From positions 41,841 to 105,840 of the forward strand of contig BBXU01002282.1 in NCBI GenBank assembly GCA_001598975.1: DNA of 64,000 nt. Reading direction: 5' to 3'. The notes under the pieces were generated by a model. It was not told where the DNA came from. It did not search any database and saw only the letters and a program-made list of their open reading frames with translations. Source of the stretch: Parachlorella kessleri. Taxonomy: Eukaryota; Chlorophyta; Trebouxiophyceae; Chlorellales; Chlorellaceae. Made by a program: the position numbers and the translations under genes. Shown here in pieces: positions 13,242-25,521 of the stretch (its first letter is position 1; each line of letters starts with the position of its first letter).

Positions 13242-15521
13242 ACAACAGTGTCGACGCCCGCAGCTACAAGCCTCTGGGCACTTCCGGCCACCTGGGGGCA
13301 TTGCGCAGGCCCTGGCCAGCATGCCATGCAACAGTAGCGAGAGCGATAGCCGCTGGTGCAGGTGGGAGCAGGGACTGGCATGAGGCCTTGGTGCCACCGG
13401 CAAAACAACAGGAAGAATGCTAGCAACATAATGAGGAAGACCGAAAGCAGCCTAGGCACAACAGGCTTTGGTAGCACCTCAGCAGCAGCAGTTGGTGTTG
13501 CAGCAGCCGGGCCCCTCCCTACCTGCCAGCCCGTGTGGGGCCAAGCGAATCCGCTGCCGGTTTAGCCAGCAGCTGTGAGCACAGCACTTCTGCCAACAGA
13601 TGCATCAGGTTTGGACGCCGTTACAGTCGCATGAGGCATGGCTGCGGCACTGGCAGCAAATCTGGTCATGCACCCCTGGCGCAGGACAGGGCTGCCTTAA
13701 CATGCTGGGCTCTCACAGCAGCGGCAGCAGCGCCAACAGTGCGTTGATGTGCAGCACGACAGCGGGAGCATGGCTGACAGTAACAGCAGTGCATGGGTCA
13801 CACAGGATAAAGTCGGCTAGGTCTGCAAGGGTCAGGGGTTCTGGCAACTGTGCTCAGCCTCTTGCGAGTTACGCCGACTTGCCCAGCAGCATGTCGTTTT
13901 GTATTATATCGACCCGAGCCTAAGAACACTCATGCTAGACAGACCGAGGAACTGTGACTACTGAAGGATTAAGAAGATATTGTATGTTCTCCCGCTGCCT
14001 CAGCCATCTAATGCTGAGCATTTTGTCCATCCGTTGAGGTGTGGTAGCTAGTGTATGCAGTGTATGACGATGGTGCGACCTACGTTGTGTGTCCTTCCCA
14101 CAAACACAATGGTCAATACAAACCCTGGGAGAACTTGCATGTATTTACGTGGCAGTTAGCAAAACCAAGGTATGTAGACTTTCCTTCGTCGTTCATGCAC
14201 CTGGGCGCGCAACTGGGCGCGCAGCGATTCTTTGCGCGCGTTTCTGTTGACCATACAAGTGGGCTACCACTTTGCGCACATGTGCACATTTTCTCGCCCC
14301 TCAACCATCGCATCTTGGCTACAAGATGTTTCTGCTTCCACACTGACACGTGCACGGCCCCTTAATCATGTCTGCCAGGCGCGCCGGTTCTAGCGGTATT
14401 ACACCTAATACACCTTGCCATACTTTCTGCGTCCCGGCTACTGTATCTTGCTGAGCGCGCAGCCTGGAGAAGGCAAGTCACTGGGACGAGCTAAGAAGTT
14501 GATCAAAGTTGATCAAAAGGGCTATTTCAAGGGCGTCAGGCTGCCAGCACGGCCGAACGCAAGGATTTTGATGCTGGACTATGAAGGGGGGGACGTGATG
14601 AGGGTGGAGCGGCTGGAGGAACTGGGATGCCTTTAGAGGGGGTACCCAGCCGGCCGTGTTCCTGCACAGGTGCTGTCACAGACTTCCTCACCAGATCACC
14701 CCACCATGACCATCTGTATATGTGACCCTCGCATGTTTTTGTGTGAATACGGCCGTGATTAGCATGGGTAGCAGTGTTTGCTTGCAGGAACTGAGCTGGT
14801 AGTGCCTGCCTCCAACTCAAGTTACCGACTTGGCTGAGGCCGTCGGCGCCCTGTGGCTGTGCCTCATGGTGGTGCCCGACAATGGTGCATGCCAGCTCCT
14901 GGCACTTGCACAGGCTCTTTTCTTCATGGCATTCACCAGTCATCCTACTGACTGGGCACCCTTGCTGGCCCACTGGCGTGAGGCCCTCTAAGGCTCCCAG
15001 TTAGTAGGATGACTGGTGAATGCCGGAAAGAAAAGACTGTGCGAGAGCCAGGAGCTGGCATGCACCATTGTCGGGCACTACCATGAGGCACAGCCCCAGG
15101 GCGCCGATGGCCCCAGCGAGGTCGGTAACCTGCATTGGAGGCGTTATTGACCTGCATACGGTAGCCAGTGGTGAAAGCAGGTAAAATCACTACATGACAC
15201 GATTGCGAAGCGGCACTTATTTAACGATGTCCGCGGGTGAGACAGAGGGGCGACGGTGTGCTCTGAGAGCTTTGCTAATTAAGACAGAAGCTTGCAGTGC
15301 AGAGAATAAGCACGCCACGAAACGCCCCGAAACCGGGGTGTCCGGACCCTAGACATGTCCACCGAGACGAGCGGGAACTGATTTGAATGTACCCGCGGGT
15401 CCTTCCCAATAATGCTCCTCACTCTCAGCTTTGCAGATTCAGGGAAGGCCTGTCCACACTGCGTCTGAGCGTCACTCAGCAACTTTATCCTATTCTTAGG
15501 TAGGCGTGTCGATCAGCCAGC
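13242..15521. other. Intergenic stretch with CAG-rich sequence and an inverted repeat
   Basis: No gene could be supported. The first 700 bases are CAG/CTG-rich with stops in all frames and look like 3' UTR or a decayed extension of the poly-Gln tail of the preceding gene. Open frames at 14051-14365 and 14415-14636 encode 104 and 73 residues with no family I recognise and no matching splice context. The inverted repeat at 14810-15140 is listed separately. The last 380 bases precede the CDCA7-like start codon and should hold its promoter; no clear TATA box was seen. Confidence 0.6.
14810..15140. repeat. Large imperfect inverted repeat (potential long hairpin)
   Basis: The left arm, about 14810-14956, is reverse-complementary to the right arm, about 14996-15140, over roughly 145 bases with scattered mismatches, separated by a loop of about 39 bases. 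Both arms contain GTGCCCGACAATGGTGCATG (top strand left, bottom strand right). Read in the same sense, both arms encode similar peptides with the core VVPDNGACQLLALAQ, so the arms may be two inverted copies of part of one coding sequence. A transcript through it would fold into a long near-perfect duplex. Confidence 0.85.
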
Positions 15522-18500
15522 ATGCCTAGCCTCTCACCCGAGAACGATTTTGAAAGGCAACGGCTGGCTCGCATTGAGGTCAACAAAAGAAAATTGCAGG
15601 TGAGATGGCGCTGACATATTGAGATCAGCTGTATAGGGTGAGAGATTCACCTCCGAGGTTGAGCCAGATGCACTCCCAAAGAGTGTTGTACAGCTGCCCT
15701 CCATAGCTGCTAAGGCTGTTTTTGTATCCTCATATCGACCTGAATGCTTCCCAACTGGGGTGTCAAGCTGTAGCTGGTGCATGGCAAGCCGATGTGCTTT
15801 CATGGTTTGAAAGTGCTCAACGTCTCTGACAGTCGAGCCAGTGCAGACCCTCTTAACTAGCGCCTGGGTGTTCTGCGCATCCAATCGCATCGCTGGATGG
15901 TCCCACCCCTGGCCAAGCTGCAGGGGTCCCTCCTCTTCACCTATCTTCCCTCGGCTGACCTTCCCAGCAGCACACCTGGTTACTGCCAGCTGCAGCTTGC
16001 ACCAGTGCCCCTTTGGACTTGTGCAGGAGCTTGGGCTTCACACAGCCGTTGAGGCGCTGCACCACGCCGGTGAGGCGGCCAGGCCTAAGCCAGCAGGTGC
16101 TCTGCCCAAGATTCGCAGGCAACAGCTATACGAGGTCGAGGTGGGTGGCCATGAGAGTTGCTGGGGTTGCATAATGTAAGCATTCACGGTCCCTGGTGTC
16201 AAGTATAGTGTGTGTTACATAGTATAGTATACTCCTAGTATCCATCACCGTCTCCCCGACGTGCTCCATGGCACTGCTGGAAGAGCGCCTGGGTCTTGGG
16301 CCAGCCGTGCATGGTGTTGCTGTGGTGCCGACAGGGGGGCTCCCACATGAGCAACCCAGCACTTGGCTGCCTCACACCACTGCAGGTCGAGGTACGGCGC
16401 TCAGGGAGATTGCGGGGGAACCAGCCAGCGAGCTATGCAGAGGACCAGATGTTCCAGAAGATAGGCATTGACAGGTGCCCTAAGGAGACGAAGTACAGCT
16501 TGTTGTTCTGCAGTTGCTGCTCAGGAACCCCTGATCAACTCTTTGTTGAGGTTTTGCTGTTCCTGCCTGTCCTGTCACATTTTTGTCCTGACGTATCCAG
16601 CCTCTTCACATGAACCCCCAGAGAATTCAGCAGCCCTACTCTGAATCCAACTGCTCCTCACCTGCTTCTGTGCACAACATCAGTTGATGCCTGCAGCAGT
16701 CGAGTCTAGCTTCCGCCTTTGATCTCCCCTTCCCTGTTGGCTGGCTTTGCTGGGAGCCATGAAAAAGACCACCATGTAGCAAGTAGTACTAAGCACAGCA
16801 TGATCCCCGGCTTTGCAGGGTGGACCTGCTGGACCTACCCAGGCGGCGTCGCGTGAACGTAGATCCTGCCCGCCTGGCGGCCCTACGGGAGGAGAGGGCG
16901 CGCGAGGCAGGCGAGGAGGTGCCCGCACGGGGGCCCTTTGACTCTGGCAGGGGCGTACGCATCCAGGTGGGGCCTACACGGCAGCGCCTGTGCAGCGCCT
17001 GGTGTGGGGCGTGCTTCCTTACCACCAAGTGGTATCACCAAGACAGCCGGGATGACAGGGTGTTGTGTGTAGAGGGAAGGTGGGTCCATGGCATGCTGTG
17101 AGACAGCCTTCCAGAGCCCGTCAAATGCTGCATTTCCTGGCAGCCAGGCTGGTCAATGCGCTGCTGGCGTCCCTTGGTGCTGCAGGGCGGGAGGGTGTAC
17201 GACTCGCTCTACGGAGTCACGTGCCACTGGTGAGTTCAACGCAAGCGATGCCGGGTAAAGCCTGTCAATACTTGTTGCACACCCCTGCAAAGCACATGGA
17301 GGGGCAGGGCCTGGGTCTGAGGGAATTCTAAGCCCATGAGTCCAGTGGTGGCCTGCTGCGCCATATTGCCAAGAATTGCATCGCGGTCCTGGCCACCCTC
17401 TGCTGATAGGACAGCTAACGCATGCTGTCGGGAACATGCCATGTGACCTGCAGCATTCCAGGCTGCTTCAGTGGGAGGCACGTGGCACGAATTGTGATCA
17501 AATACCTATTCTGCTTGCAGGTGCCGTCAGAAGACGCTGGAGGAGCACGTGACCTGCACCAACCCTGACTGTAGTGGCGGCCGCAAGCTGGCCGTCTCCT
17601 TCTGGTGAGCTTGCCTGGCACCCGGGTACAGGCTGGGACACACAATGCGGTGTAAGCAGCGTTGGAGTAGTGATCGCCCCCATTATGTAGGGCAACTGCC
17701 TTTGGCCTGGCACTGTTGTTAGGTAGTCTCCACAAACATGCCCTGTGGTAACCAACCTAATCCTGCCTCCAAGCGTCATCGTCCTCCCCTTCCGCTCTCG
17801 TGCAGCAAGATGTGCCTCATGAACCGCCACGGCGAGGACATCGCGCAGGCGGAGGCCAGCGGCTGCTGGGTCTGCCCGCCCTGCCGCGGCTCCTGCGGCG
17901 AGGGCTGCACGCTTTGCTGCAACTGCGGCCCTTGCCGCAAGAAGGTGGGTACGGCAAGCTTCGTGACCCCTACCGGGCCGGTTTGCTTGCACCACTGCTT
18001 GGCACCTGACCTCAGGACCGCAGCCTTACTGACAGCAACCACTACACAAAGCTTCGGCTCCCGTTTGGCGGTTCGTAGGTATCCGTCACATTGGCACACC
18101 CACAAAAAGGCTCAGCGTGGTAGGACAATGTGTAGCGCTGCGCTGCCCTGCTGCAGGCCGGGCTGGGCCCCACCCACCAGATGATCAAGGAGGCCCGCGG
18201 CGCCGGCTTCAGCAACGTGCACGACTTCCTGGTGCACTCCAAGACGCGGGAGGCGGCAGAGGAGGTTGCGGCGCGCAAGGAGGCCCACCCCTGGGGCGCC
18301 TGGCTCAAGGTGTGTGCCTGGGGACGCCTAGGCATGTTGTAGAACGCTTCTACTGTGTGTAAGCTGGCTCCTCTCGGCTCTTCCTTGAGCAGGGTGGGGT
18401 CGCAAGGATGGCTTGTTTGGGGTCGGCGTTGAGCTTCAGTTGCTGGGCTTGGGGTTGCTCAGTGGCAAATGCTAGACCAAGTACAGCAGCAACAGAGATC

Positions 18501-19578
18501 ATGGGCGCTTGGCTTAAGTGTACAATCGTGGGGGTTTATCCAGCTTCCTAACCCCTGTGGTGGGTCATACTGCCTTCAGGTCCCTTATGAGCCAGCTACC
18601 CAGAAGGACGAAGAGGAGTCCCAGCAGCAGGATGGCGGCGAGCAGCTCAGCAGCCTGGCAGCAGCAGCAGCAGCAGCAGGACCCTCATCAGCAGCAGGAT
18701 CAGCAGGGGCAAGGCCCACGCCCGGTGTTGCTGCAGCAGCAGAAGCCCTCCTCGACCTGGATGATAACCAGGAGCAGGAGGGTGACGCGCAGGGCAGCAG
18801 CAGCCCGTCACAGGCCCCTGGTGCCAGGCCGCAGCGGGCAGGACGCCGCAGCAACAAGGTCTCAGCGTACTTCAGTGCTGCGAAGGTGAGGATGGAAAGG
18901 GAACCTGCTTGCGGGCTTTGAAATCTTGTGGAAGAAATGCCCTGCTTGTCACCCTTAAGATGGGTATGCACGTGACAAGAAGGGGTCAGACAGCAGTATG
19001 GCGGGTGCCAGCTGCGTCAATAAGCAAGTTTGTACATTGAGGCATGGAGCGGCAGCCTGATGCACTTCATCCACCAACCTTAATCCACCAGTGATTGCCA
19101 CCTTTGCATTCTGAACTTCTCGGATACCTGCCCACATGGCCAAGGCAAACAATGGTTTCATTGAATGGTTTTCCAGGAGAACGAAGGAGCAGCTGTGGCG
19201 GTCGAGAAGGCAGCAGATGACAAGCTGAGCAGGTGGGGGCTCTGCCTTTAAGCAGCACTCAATGCAAGCATATGGAAGGTGTCTGAGGGCATTATGTATA
19301 TTGCCTCCTTCTTATGGTAATGGATCCTGCCAGCCAGCTTGAGAAGCTATTGGAAACAATTACGGCAAAAAGATGGGCATGAGCCTGCTGTAACCCTTGC
19401 AATCTGTACGTGTATAGGACATGCTTGTGGTCTAAGCCCTTGCAGTGGCTTGCGGCTCCCCACAGCAACACCGCAGTTGCAAGCTTTTGACGACCCGCAT
19501 GCTCACAAATCCTGTTGCAGGAAGGAGCGCATGAAGCGCAAGCTGGGTTTGGTTTCGAGACAACAACTTGCTGCATAA
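15522..19578 (+). CDS. CDCA7-like: CDCA7-like zinc-finger protein (zf-4CXXC_R1 domain)
   Basis: Eleven exons with consistent phase give 422 residues: 15522-15599, 16027-16140, 16386-16474, 16819-16966, 17186-17229, 17521-17604, 17806-17944, 18157-18309, 18580-18885, 19177-19232, 19521-19578. The start MPSLSPENDFERQRLARIE matches the N-terminal ENDFE..RLARI..NK segment of plant and animal CDCA7. A basic RRSGRLRG segment follows. The signature zinc-binding domain is at about residues 144-283, with CHWCRQKT, CTNPDC, CKMCLMNRHGE, CPPCRGSC and CCNCGPC, ending in GAGFSNVHDFLV. Known CDCA7 proteins bind DNA and recruit the SNF2 remodeller HELLS/DDM1 to maintain DNA methylation; the CRQKT and CLxNRxGE blocks lie in the finger affected in human ICF syndrome. 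After the finger comes a Gln/Ala/Ser-rich insertion (about residues 284-385) and a basic C-terminus. Its neighbour is a Rad5-type SNF2, not HELLS. Confidence 0.93.
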
Positions 19579-20129
19579 GACCAGCTCAGATGGAGAGGCA
19601 GTGCCTCATGATCCGGTAATGGGATAATCTGACGTACGTGGCCCAGAACTATTACTGACCGATTAGCACCCTGCTTATATCATTGACCGCAACGTAGTGG
19701 GAAGTTGAAGTACCTGTGGAGGTTTTGAAGCTTGTGGGAGGGTAATTATTGCCAGCAAAGTTGCTGTTGTTTTTCAACTCTCATCTAGTCCCCCAAGTGG
19801 GGGACTCACGGCAGCATGGTCAGGATGGCGGAATGCTGGTAGACTAGACTAGTAGACTATTACTGCCATGCAAGGTGCATGTTCTACACCAAGTTGTGGT
19901 TGAACCTGCCAGTGGACCCAGAGTTTTTGGAGCACATTCACCCTATGACAGAACTGCTGTGCCCTTCCCTTTGTATATTAGAGCACATTGCTCAACCTTT
20001 CCGAATTTCCCTTCATCGCGCCTTGTAGTCATCCTGTAGTCATGAGCCAGTTCCCGGTTAAGAGCTGAAGATCCTAGATCAAACAGGAGAACAGCTGATC
20101 TACCCCTGATTTTCCTTGACGAAAGCCTG
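19579..20129. other. Intergenic region between CDCA7-like and hydrolase genes
   Basis: No coding exon was recognised. It holds the CDCA7-like 3' flank and the hydrolase 5' flank. An 8-bp stem with a 4-base loop (AGTCCCCC / GGGGGACT) lies at 19787-19806, and the sequence that follows recurs near 35.55 kb. Confidence 0.7.
19787..19830 (+). repeat. Dispersed short repeat with G/C stem-loop
   Basis: Contains TGGGGGACTCACGGCA followed by a variant of CATGGTCAGG. A close copy lies on the opposite strand near 35535-35580 in the spacer next to the ankyrin gene. The stem AGTCCCCC/GGGGGACT is perfect here and weaker in the other copy. It could be the end of a small non-autonomous transposon; no target-site duplication was established. 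Confidence 0.5.
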
Positions 20130-22152
20130 ATGACGGTGCCAGGCGCTGCTTCTAAGCTCACGTTGCCATGTGGCAGGACCCTAGCCTACACCACCTTTGG
20201 CACACCCCTGTCCGCACCACCTAGGAAAGCCATCATTTACCTACATGGCTGGCCCAGCAGCAGGCTGGAAGCGGCGGTGGTGAACGACGAGGCCTCCCGT
20301 CAGGGATTTACGATAGTGTCTGTCGATAGGCCAGGGTCCGGGCAGTCGACCTTCAACCCGGCAGGGACCTTCGAGTCACTGGCCAGAGATGTTGAGCAGC
20401 TATTGGACCACCTGCAGCTGGAGAGCGCCTCCCTGTGGGGCACCTCAGGTTTGTGCAGCAAGCGGCGGCTGTGGGGAAGCTTCGGCAGAGAAATTGCGGC
20501 AGCCTGCCTGCGTGCTGTCTCCTCTGCCAAGGGACGGCAAAGCATTCCAAATCTTGAGTTTCTATGTCATTGCTTTTGCATTAGGGGTTGTGTGAGGTCA
20601 GGCAGGCGCTGCAACCTTGAAGGCCACGCCCGTGGGCTAACACTGCTGATGCAGGGGGGTCTGCCTATGCCACGGCATGTGCTGCTCTTCTTCCTTCCAG
20701 CCGCATCCACTCCCTGCTGCTGCTGTCCCCGCTGGCCCCAATGCACGGCAGAGAAGAGCAGCTCCTGCCGGTGAGAGAGGGAGATTTTTGGGGGGGTCAT
20801 CCTTGCAACAGGACTATACAATGGGGCACCCCTGCAGGAAGGTAAACCTAGTGCACAGCAGTGCCTTGCCCCCGGCTCGGAGAAGAACAGGCATCATGTC
20901 CCTCATAGGGCATGGTGCGCTATATAGAGCTGACCGGAGTCCAAGGCAATTCAGTGAATCTTGGACAGTACCTTCCCCAGGCAAGTAGATCGAGTCACCA
21001 TCGTGCTATTGCAAATGGCTTGCAGGGCGTCAACCCCAGCTCAGTACGGCTGTTCTCAACTGTGCGGACCCGCTCCTGGTCTGCCTGGCTCCAGCTGGCG
21101 GCCATGCGGCAGCTCATGCTGCATGTGCCCTGGGGCACCAAGGTCCTACGCTCGGGCTTTGCGCCGGTTGATAGAGAGGTGAGTGCGTCAGCATCCCAAG
21201 AGGTCTTCAACAACCCTACCTGACTTCAGCTGGCGCTCAGGGGCGCGCTCAGTGCTGCTGAACCTGGGGACACCAGAGGTGCCTATGCTGCAGCTGTACG
21301 CTTGTAGTTGGTGGCTGTGTTGAGTGACTCAGCATGGAACATAGCGTACTGGAGAGATTGACTGGCTGGTCCTTCGGACGCATACGGGTGCACCGCCTGT
21401 CCATCGCTAGCCTTTCGACACCCTTTGATGGACCTTCCGAATGTGCTCTTTGCGGCCAGGTACACTCACTTATACCAACACGCTAGGGTTTTGCGTGGCA
21501 TTTGTGTTTGCAGGCCCTGCAGCTGGACCAGGAGTTTGCAGCACAGATGCGAGAGGCCTCTAGGGAGGGTGTGCGGCATGGGGTTGCGGGTCCGCTGCAT
21601 GACATGCACCTGTACTGTGCTAGCCCGTGGACGATCGACCTTGAGAGCATCAGGTGTGGATGGGGGATTGTGGCGGGGTGTGGGGTGCTTGGCTGATGTG
21701 CAGTGGCGTCATGACAGCAGGAGTGGGTGGTACGCATATGGCTTACCCTGCTGCTACTGAGTGTGGTGCTCCACTGACTCCTTCTGTGTGACATGTCTCA
21801 TGCCTGCATACCAGCAGGAGACAGCACTCCCTCGATCAGAGCCCTGCATATCTCCCTGCCTGCTGACCGTGATATACAACTGGTTGGATGGCACGACATG
21901 CCTGCCGCCGTGGCACGGTTGCGTACATGACTTGGCTGGTTGGCTAATTTGTACTCTTGCGTGTCATGCAGGTGCCCTACTGTCATCTGGAACGGGGATG
22001 AAGACACCACGACACCCAATGCCATGGCGCAGCTGTACCATGAGCGGATCCCAGGCAGCAAGCTGCACTTGGTGCCGGGGGAGGGCCACCTATCACTTGT
22101 GCTGAAACACAGGGCAGCCATTGTACGGTCGATACACCCGAGCGCTTTGTAA
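20130..22152 (+). CDS. Alpha/beta-hydrolase fold protein
   Basis: Five exons with consistent phase (20130-20448, 20655-20770, 21026-21178, 21514-21653, 21972-22152) give 302 residues. The N-terminal half has the strand and oxyanion segment IIYLHGWPSSRLEA, then SVDRPGSGQST. The nucleophile elbow GTSGG (GxSxG) is split by intron 1 and restored exactly on splicing, giving LWGTSGGSAYATACAA. The acid is the Asp of IWNGDEDTTTP and the catalytic His is in VPGEGHLSLV near the C-terminus, so the Ser-Asp-His triad is complete. The fold is that of soluble lipases, esterases and epoxide-hydrolase-like enzymes; the substrate cannot be told. No signal peptide is obvious. The stop codon overlaps TGTAA at 22148-22152, the algal polyadenylation motif, though that may be coincidence. 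Confidence 0.88.
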
Positions 22153-22902
22153 GGGACGGCGCTGAAACTCTCCTTGCAAGGTTTTGCATCCTGAGGGTGT
22201 CGGTTTGTTTGGTACTAGAAATGAACCTATACAAGGGACCCACGGGGCATCACTCCAAAACAGTTAGGGTTGCTGTGAGGGATGTCTGATTTCTGACTTG
22301 TCTAGCTGGAACTACATTCAGACAGAATAACCAGTCAACATTGCTAGATATCTGACCATCACAACTATGGCTGTTCCGAGTCGTCGTGGCAGGGTTCCCA
22401 TAATGATAATAATCCCAGAAAATAAAATATACCAGTGTTATCCAGCCATGTCAGTGCAGTTCAACGTATGTCCTCCATGTGCGCATCACCTGCCACCAGT
22501 AACAAAACCAGAACAAACGTCCCTTGCCCAGGATAGCTCGAGAAAAGTTTTTTCATCCTGCTGGCATTTACAATTGTGACAAAAATGTGCCACTCGAAGT
22601 CTAGCTGAAACTCAACCATACTCTTTTGCAGACATATGAGAAGGCCAAGGGCTGCAACACCATTCCACCTAAACTAAGAGGCTCCCAGACCCTGCCTAGC
22701 ACCCACCACTGTCAGTTCACAGTTATCAATTCTCTGTTTCTTACCTGCCGCCGGTAACAATTGAGCACCAGGGAAAAGGGTCACCACGCATTCATACCTT
22801 CCTTTTAGGCAATCACCAGGCCAATGTTGCCAGCCACCTGGACAGCCCACATGTGAGCCTGGGGGATCTTCAGAGCCCGGTCCTCAGTGAGTAGGTAAAT
22901 AC
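22153..22902. other. Convergent intergenic region
   Basis: The hydrolase gene (+) and BRCT copy A (-) end towards each other here. The sequence is AT-richer than its surroundings. No exon, RNA or repeat was recognised. Confidence 0.7.
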
Positions 22903-24803
22903 TCAGCGGTAAAACTTGCAGAACAGTAGTATCAACTCCATCTCATCGGCGTGTATCAGGTCATCATAGCTTACGACCTTGACACCCCAGCTGCGCACCT
23001 TGCGCAGTTTGGCAGAGCCGGAGTTGGGGTCCGTGCAGAAGAGGTAGTTGGTGTCCAAGCCAACCGCCTTCTGGACCTGCAAAGAGGGCACAAAAAACTT
23101 GTTGGTGGCACCACGGGGCTCACTCGAGGCCCCAGCGCTTTATGGACCTGGCACAGTGTGTCAAGCCATGCAGTACATTGCTAGTCAAAGCTTCTGCTGG
23201 ATACGTTATCCATGTGATGTGTTCTGCTTTGGCAAGTCGGCACATGGCGTCTTAGCGATACGTCACACGGAACTCGTAGATCTCACATGGCCGGCTCACC
23301 TACCTCAGCACCAGCCTTCTCCAACAGCGTGGTGATGTACCCACGACCCCAGTGGTCCACGCCTGTCAAGCACACCTTCTCCCCAGTCAATGCTATCTTT
23401 AGCTCTGGGCAAGGGTTTGCATTGACTGGAGCAGCGAGTGCGCTTTGGCCAGTGGAGCCTGCCTGGTTGCTCCCAGCCGCCCCCGCGAGTGCCTGCTCGA
23501 TGACCTCAACTGCCATTGCAGGCTCAGGTGCTGCCCGGGCTGTGACCACCGCGGCATTAGCAGCAGGCACATTCCTGCGCCTTCTGCCCCCCGCTTGCTG
23601 AATCGCGTCATCTACCTTCCACTCAACAACCTGGGCTGCAATGTACTGTAAGTTGTAATCCTGCTCCGCCCACACCACCGCCAACCAGTCCGCGCTGCTC
23701 AGGAACTCGTGTTCAAAGGTCTTCCACTCCTGCTTGGTGACGCCCAACTTGCCCAGTCGTGACTACCACCCAGGCTCAGTGTCCTTCATAAAGCTTGTGC
23801 TGATCTCTGAGATCTTGGCAGGGGCGCTGCTGGCGCTGCTTTCAGGGGCGAAGACTTTGCGCCTAATCCTGGCAGCAAGGTTGCTGCGGCCAATGAAGGT
23901 CACACGGAGTGCAGCCTTTTGCGGAGGTGAGCGGAGGAGCTCGCTGTGCCGCAGGAGCACCGCGGTGGGGTCAAGGGCCAGGTGCTCCTGGCATAACTGG
24001 AGGATATACTGCATCATCGGGCCAGCTAGGCACCCAGAGGCTGACTTCAGCACACCATATGTCAGAACAAGCCGCTGAGCCTCATCGACACTCAACCCAA
24101 GCTGGGACTGCAGGTAGGCGACATTACTTGGCCAGGCACCCCGGGCCAGGGCGCCGGGGACCTCCTTGATAAGCTGCAGGGCTGCCTGCTGGCCCAGCTG
24201 CTCTGCCAAGTCCTCAGCATTTGCCTTGATGACTGCTGCCGGCTTGGTGTATATGGATGGGCGCCCTGCAGCAGAGTGCCAGTCACATGTTTATAGCAGA
24301 CAGACTGCTGTGCGTTTTCATCATGCTGGCTTGGGTGGGTTTGGCAAGCAGTAGTAAGGATGAGCTAGACCTAGCAAGATAGCACTTTCACCTACCTCCT
24401 AGAGTGTCTGCAAACTCGAAAACAGTCATTCCTAGGGTACCGCTGAGGACTTTCAAGGCTTCTAAGGATTGTGCCGTCCCCCAGGCCTTGGTCTTCCAAG
24501 GTCCCTCGCTGCTGGTAGTGCTGGTCCTGCTAATACGGTCCAGGAGAGCGTCCCACCTCCTGCTGAGGACTATGTTCACGGCAGCGCTTATGCCCCCTGC
24601 CGCGCTTAACATGTAGGAGGGCGATCTCCGCGTAGAGGCGCTGGTCATTGATCGCGGTGCCAGCAACCTTCGCGGGGTGCGCAGGGGACGGCCGCCCCTG
24701 CACAGAATTGTTTTAACTGGGAATTAAAGGCACGCTTTAGTCTCTCTACAGCCTCGCTGTGAGCTTGGTGCGCTTAAACGAACCTCACTGCTGCGGCTCC
24801 CAT
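22903..24803 (-). pseudogene. BRCT-array copy A: in-frame stop and damaged first splice donor
   Basis: Same four-exon structure as the intact copies: 24778-24803, 24396-24697, 23304-24265, 22903-23076. The reading frame is kept apart from TAG at 23765-23763, where the other copies read ...EWVSRL; here it is ...GW-stop-SRL. The first donor, GTAAGC in the other copies, reads TTAAGC, so exon 1 can only splice at a shifted GT that changes phase. The usual stop after the BRCT domain is lost, adding about 15 residues (ending ...LLFCKFYR). The BRCT segment itself (LKIALTGEKVCLTG ... TNYLFCTDP) is well preserved. I call it a pseudogene; if the TAG and the donor change were sequencing errors it would encode about 487 residues. 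Confidence 0.75.
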
Positions 24804-25521
24804 GGCCAGGGGTCGGACGGAGATCACAGCAAGTTGACAACACGTCGTGGATCAACAAAGTTGCTGTGCTGCCGGTCACCATGCCGATCACGGTACGCCG
24901 GCGCCTTTGGCTGCTGGGCGTGCTTGGCCACGCATGCCAGCTGGAGCCATGTGTTCAAGACAGTTGTCCTAGACAGGATACGCAGACTTGAGGCACCACA
25001 GTCGGAAGCAGTTGTGACAAGTAGGGTTTGCTATGCACGTTTCCCAGGCGAAGGGTTTGCTGTGCACGTTTTCCAGGTTAGCTGGCCCTGCCTTTCCCCA
25101 CACAATGACGCCTTCCCGACAAGCTACATACGGCCCACTGTCACTTCAGTACCACTTTTCAGGTGCTGCTTGTCTTAAATGCATGCCTGCGGTGCAGCTC
25201 GTGTCTGTAGGTTGCTCTAAGAAGAGCTGGGCCGAGTCTCCGAAAAAAACATCGTTGCCAACAAGCGACAAGGCCAAGTGCTGCAAGACCAGAACACCTG
25301 TGATGACAAGGCCCACGGGCATACCTTGCATTCAGCACTGTCAGTCCACTGGTACCTTTCCTCTCTCCGCACTAGCTGCCGCCAATAACAAATGGATACC
25401 AAGTCACGCCGGGCATCCCCAGTCCCTTCTCCTTAGTAGCAAGCAGCCCATGTTGCCAGGCTCCTCGTCTGCCCAGCTGAGAGCCTGGAGGAGCTTTGCA
25501 ATCCCATCTACTGTCAGCTTA
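24804..25521. other. Spacer between BRCT copies A and B
   Basis: Holds the promoter side of copy A and the 3' flank of copy B. The 3' flank near 25370-25510 resembles the spacer near 33370-33510, so spacers were duplicated with the genes. No separate gene is supported. Confidence 0.65.
24900..24930 (-). promoter_or_regulatory. Conserved upstream motif of BRCT copy A
   Basis: GGCGCC, a few bases, then CTGCTGGGCGTGCT-TGGCCA as read on the + strand, about 100 bp upstream of this copy's ATG. The same motif precedes all five copies; this one is the most diverged (CT missing after GCT). Confidence 0.5.

Noticed and set aside
14051..14636. Two short + strand open frames as a gene
   Set aside because: No family recognised, no phase-compatible introns linking them, no flanking signals; left as intergenic.
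1..19578. SNF2 gene plus CDCA7-like gene as a linked HELLS-CDCA7 pair
   Set aside because: The SNF2 protein has a RING between its lobes and is Rad5/HLTF-type, not HELLS/DDM1, so adjacency is probably chance.
20911..20990. Extra hydrolase exon (GMVRYIELTG)
   Set aside because: No usable donor follows in phase, and joining 20770 directly to 21026 gives a continuous hydrolase.
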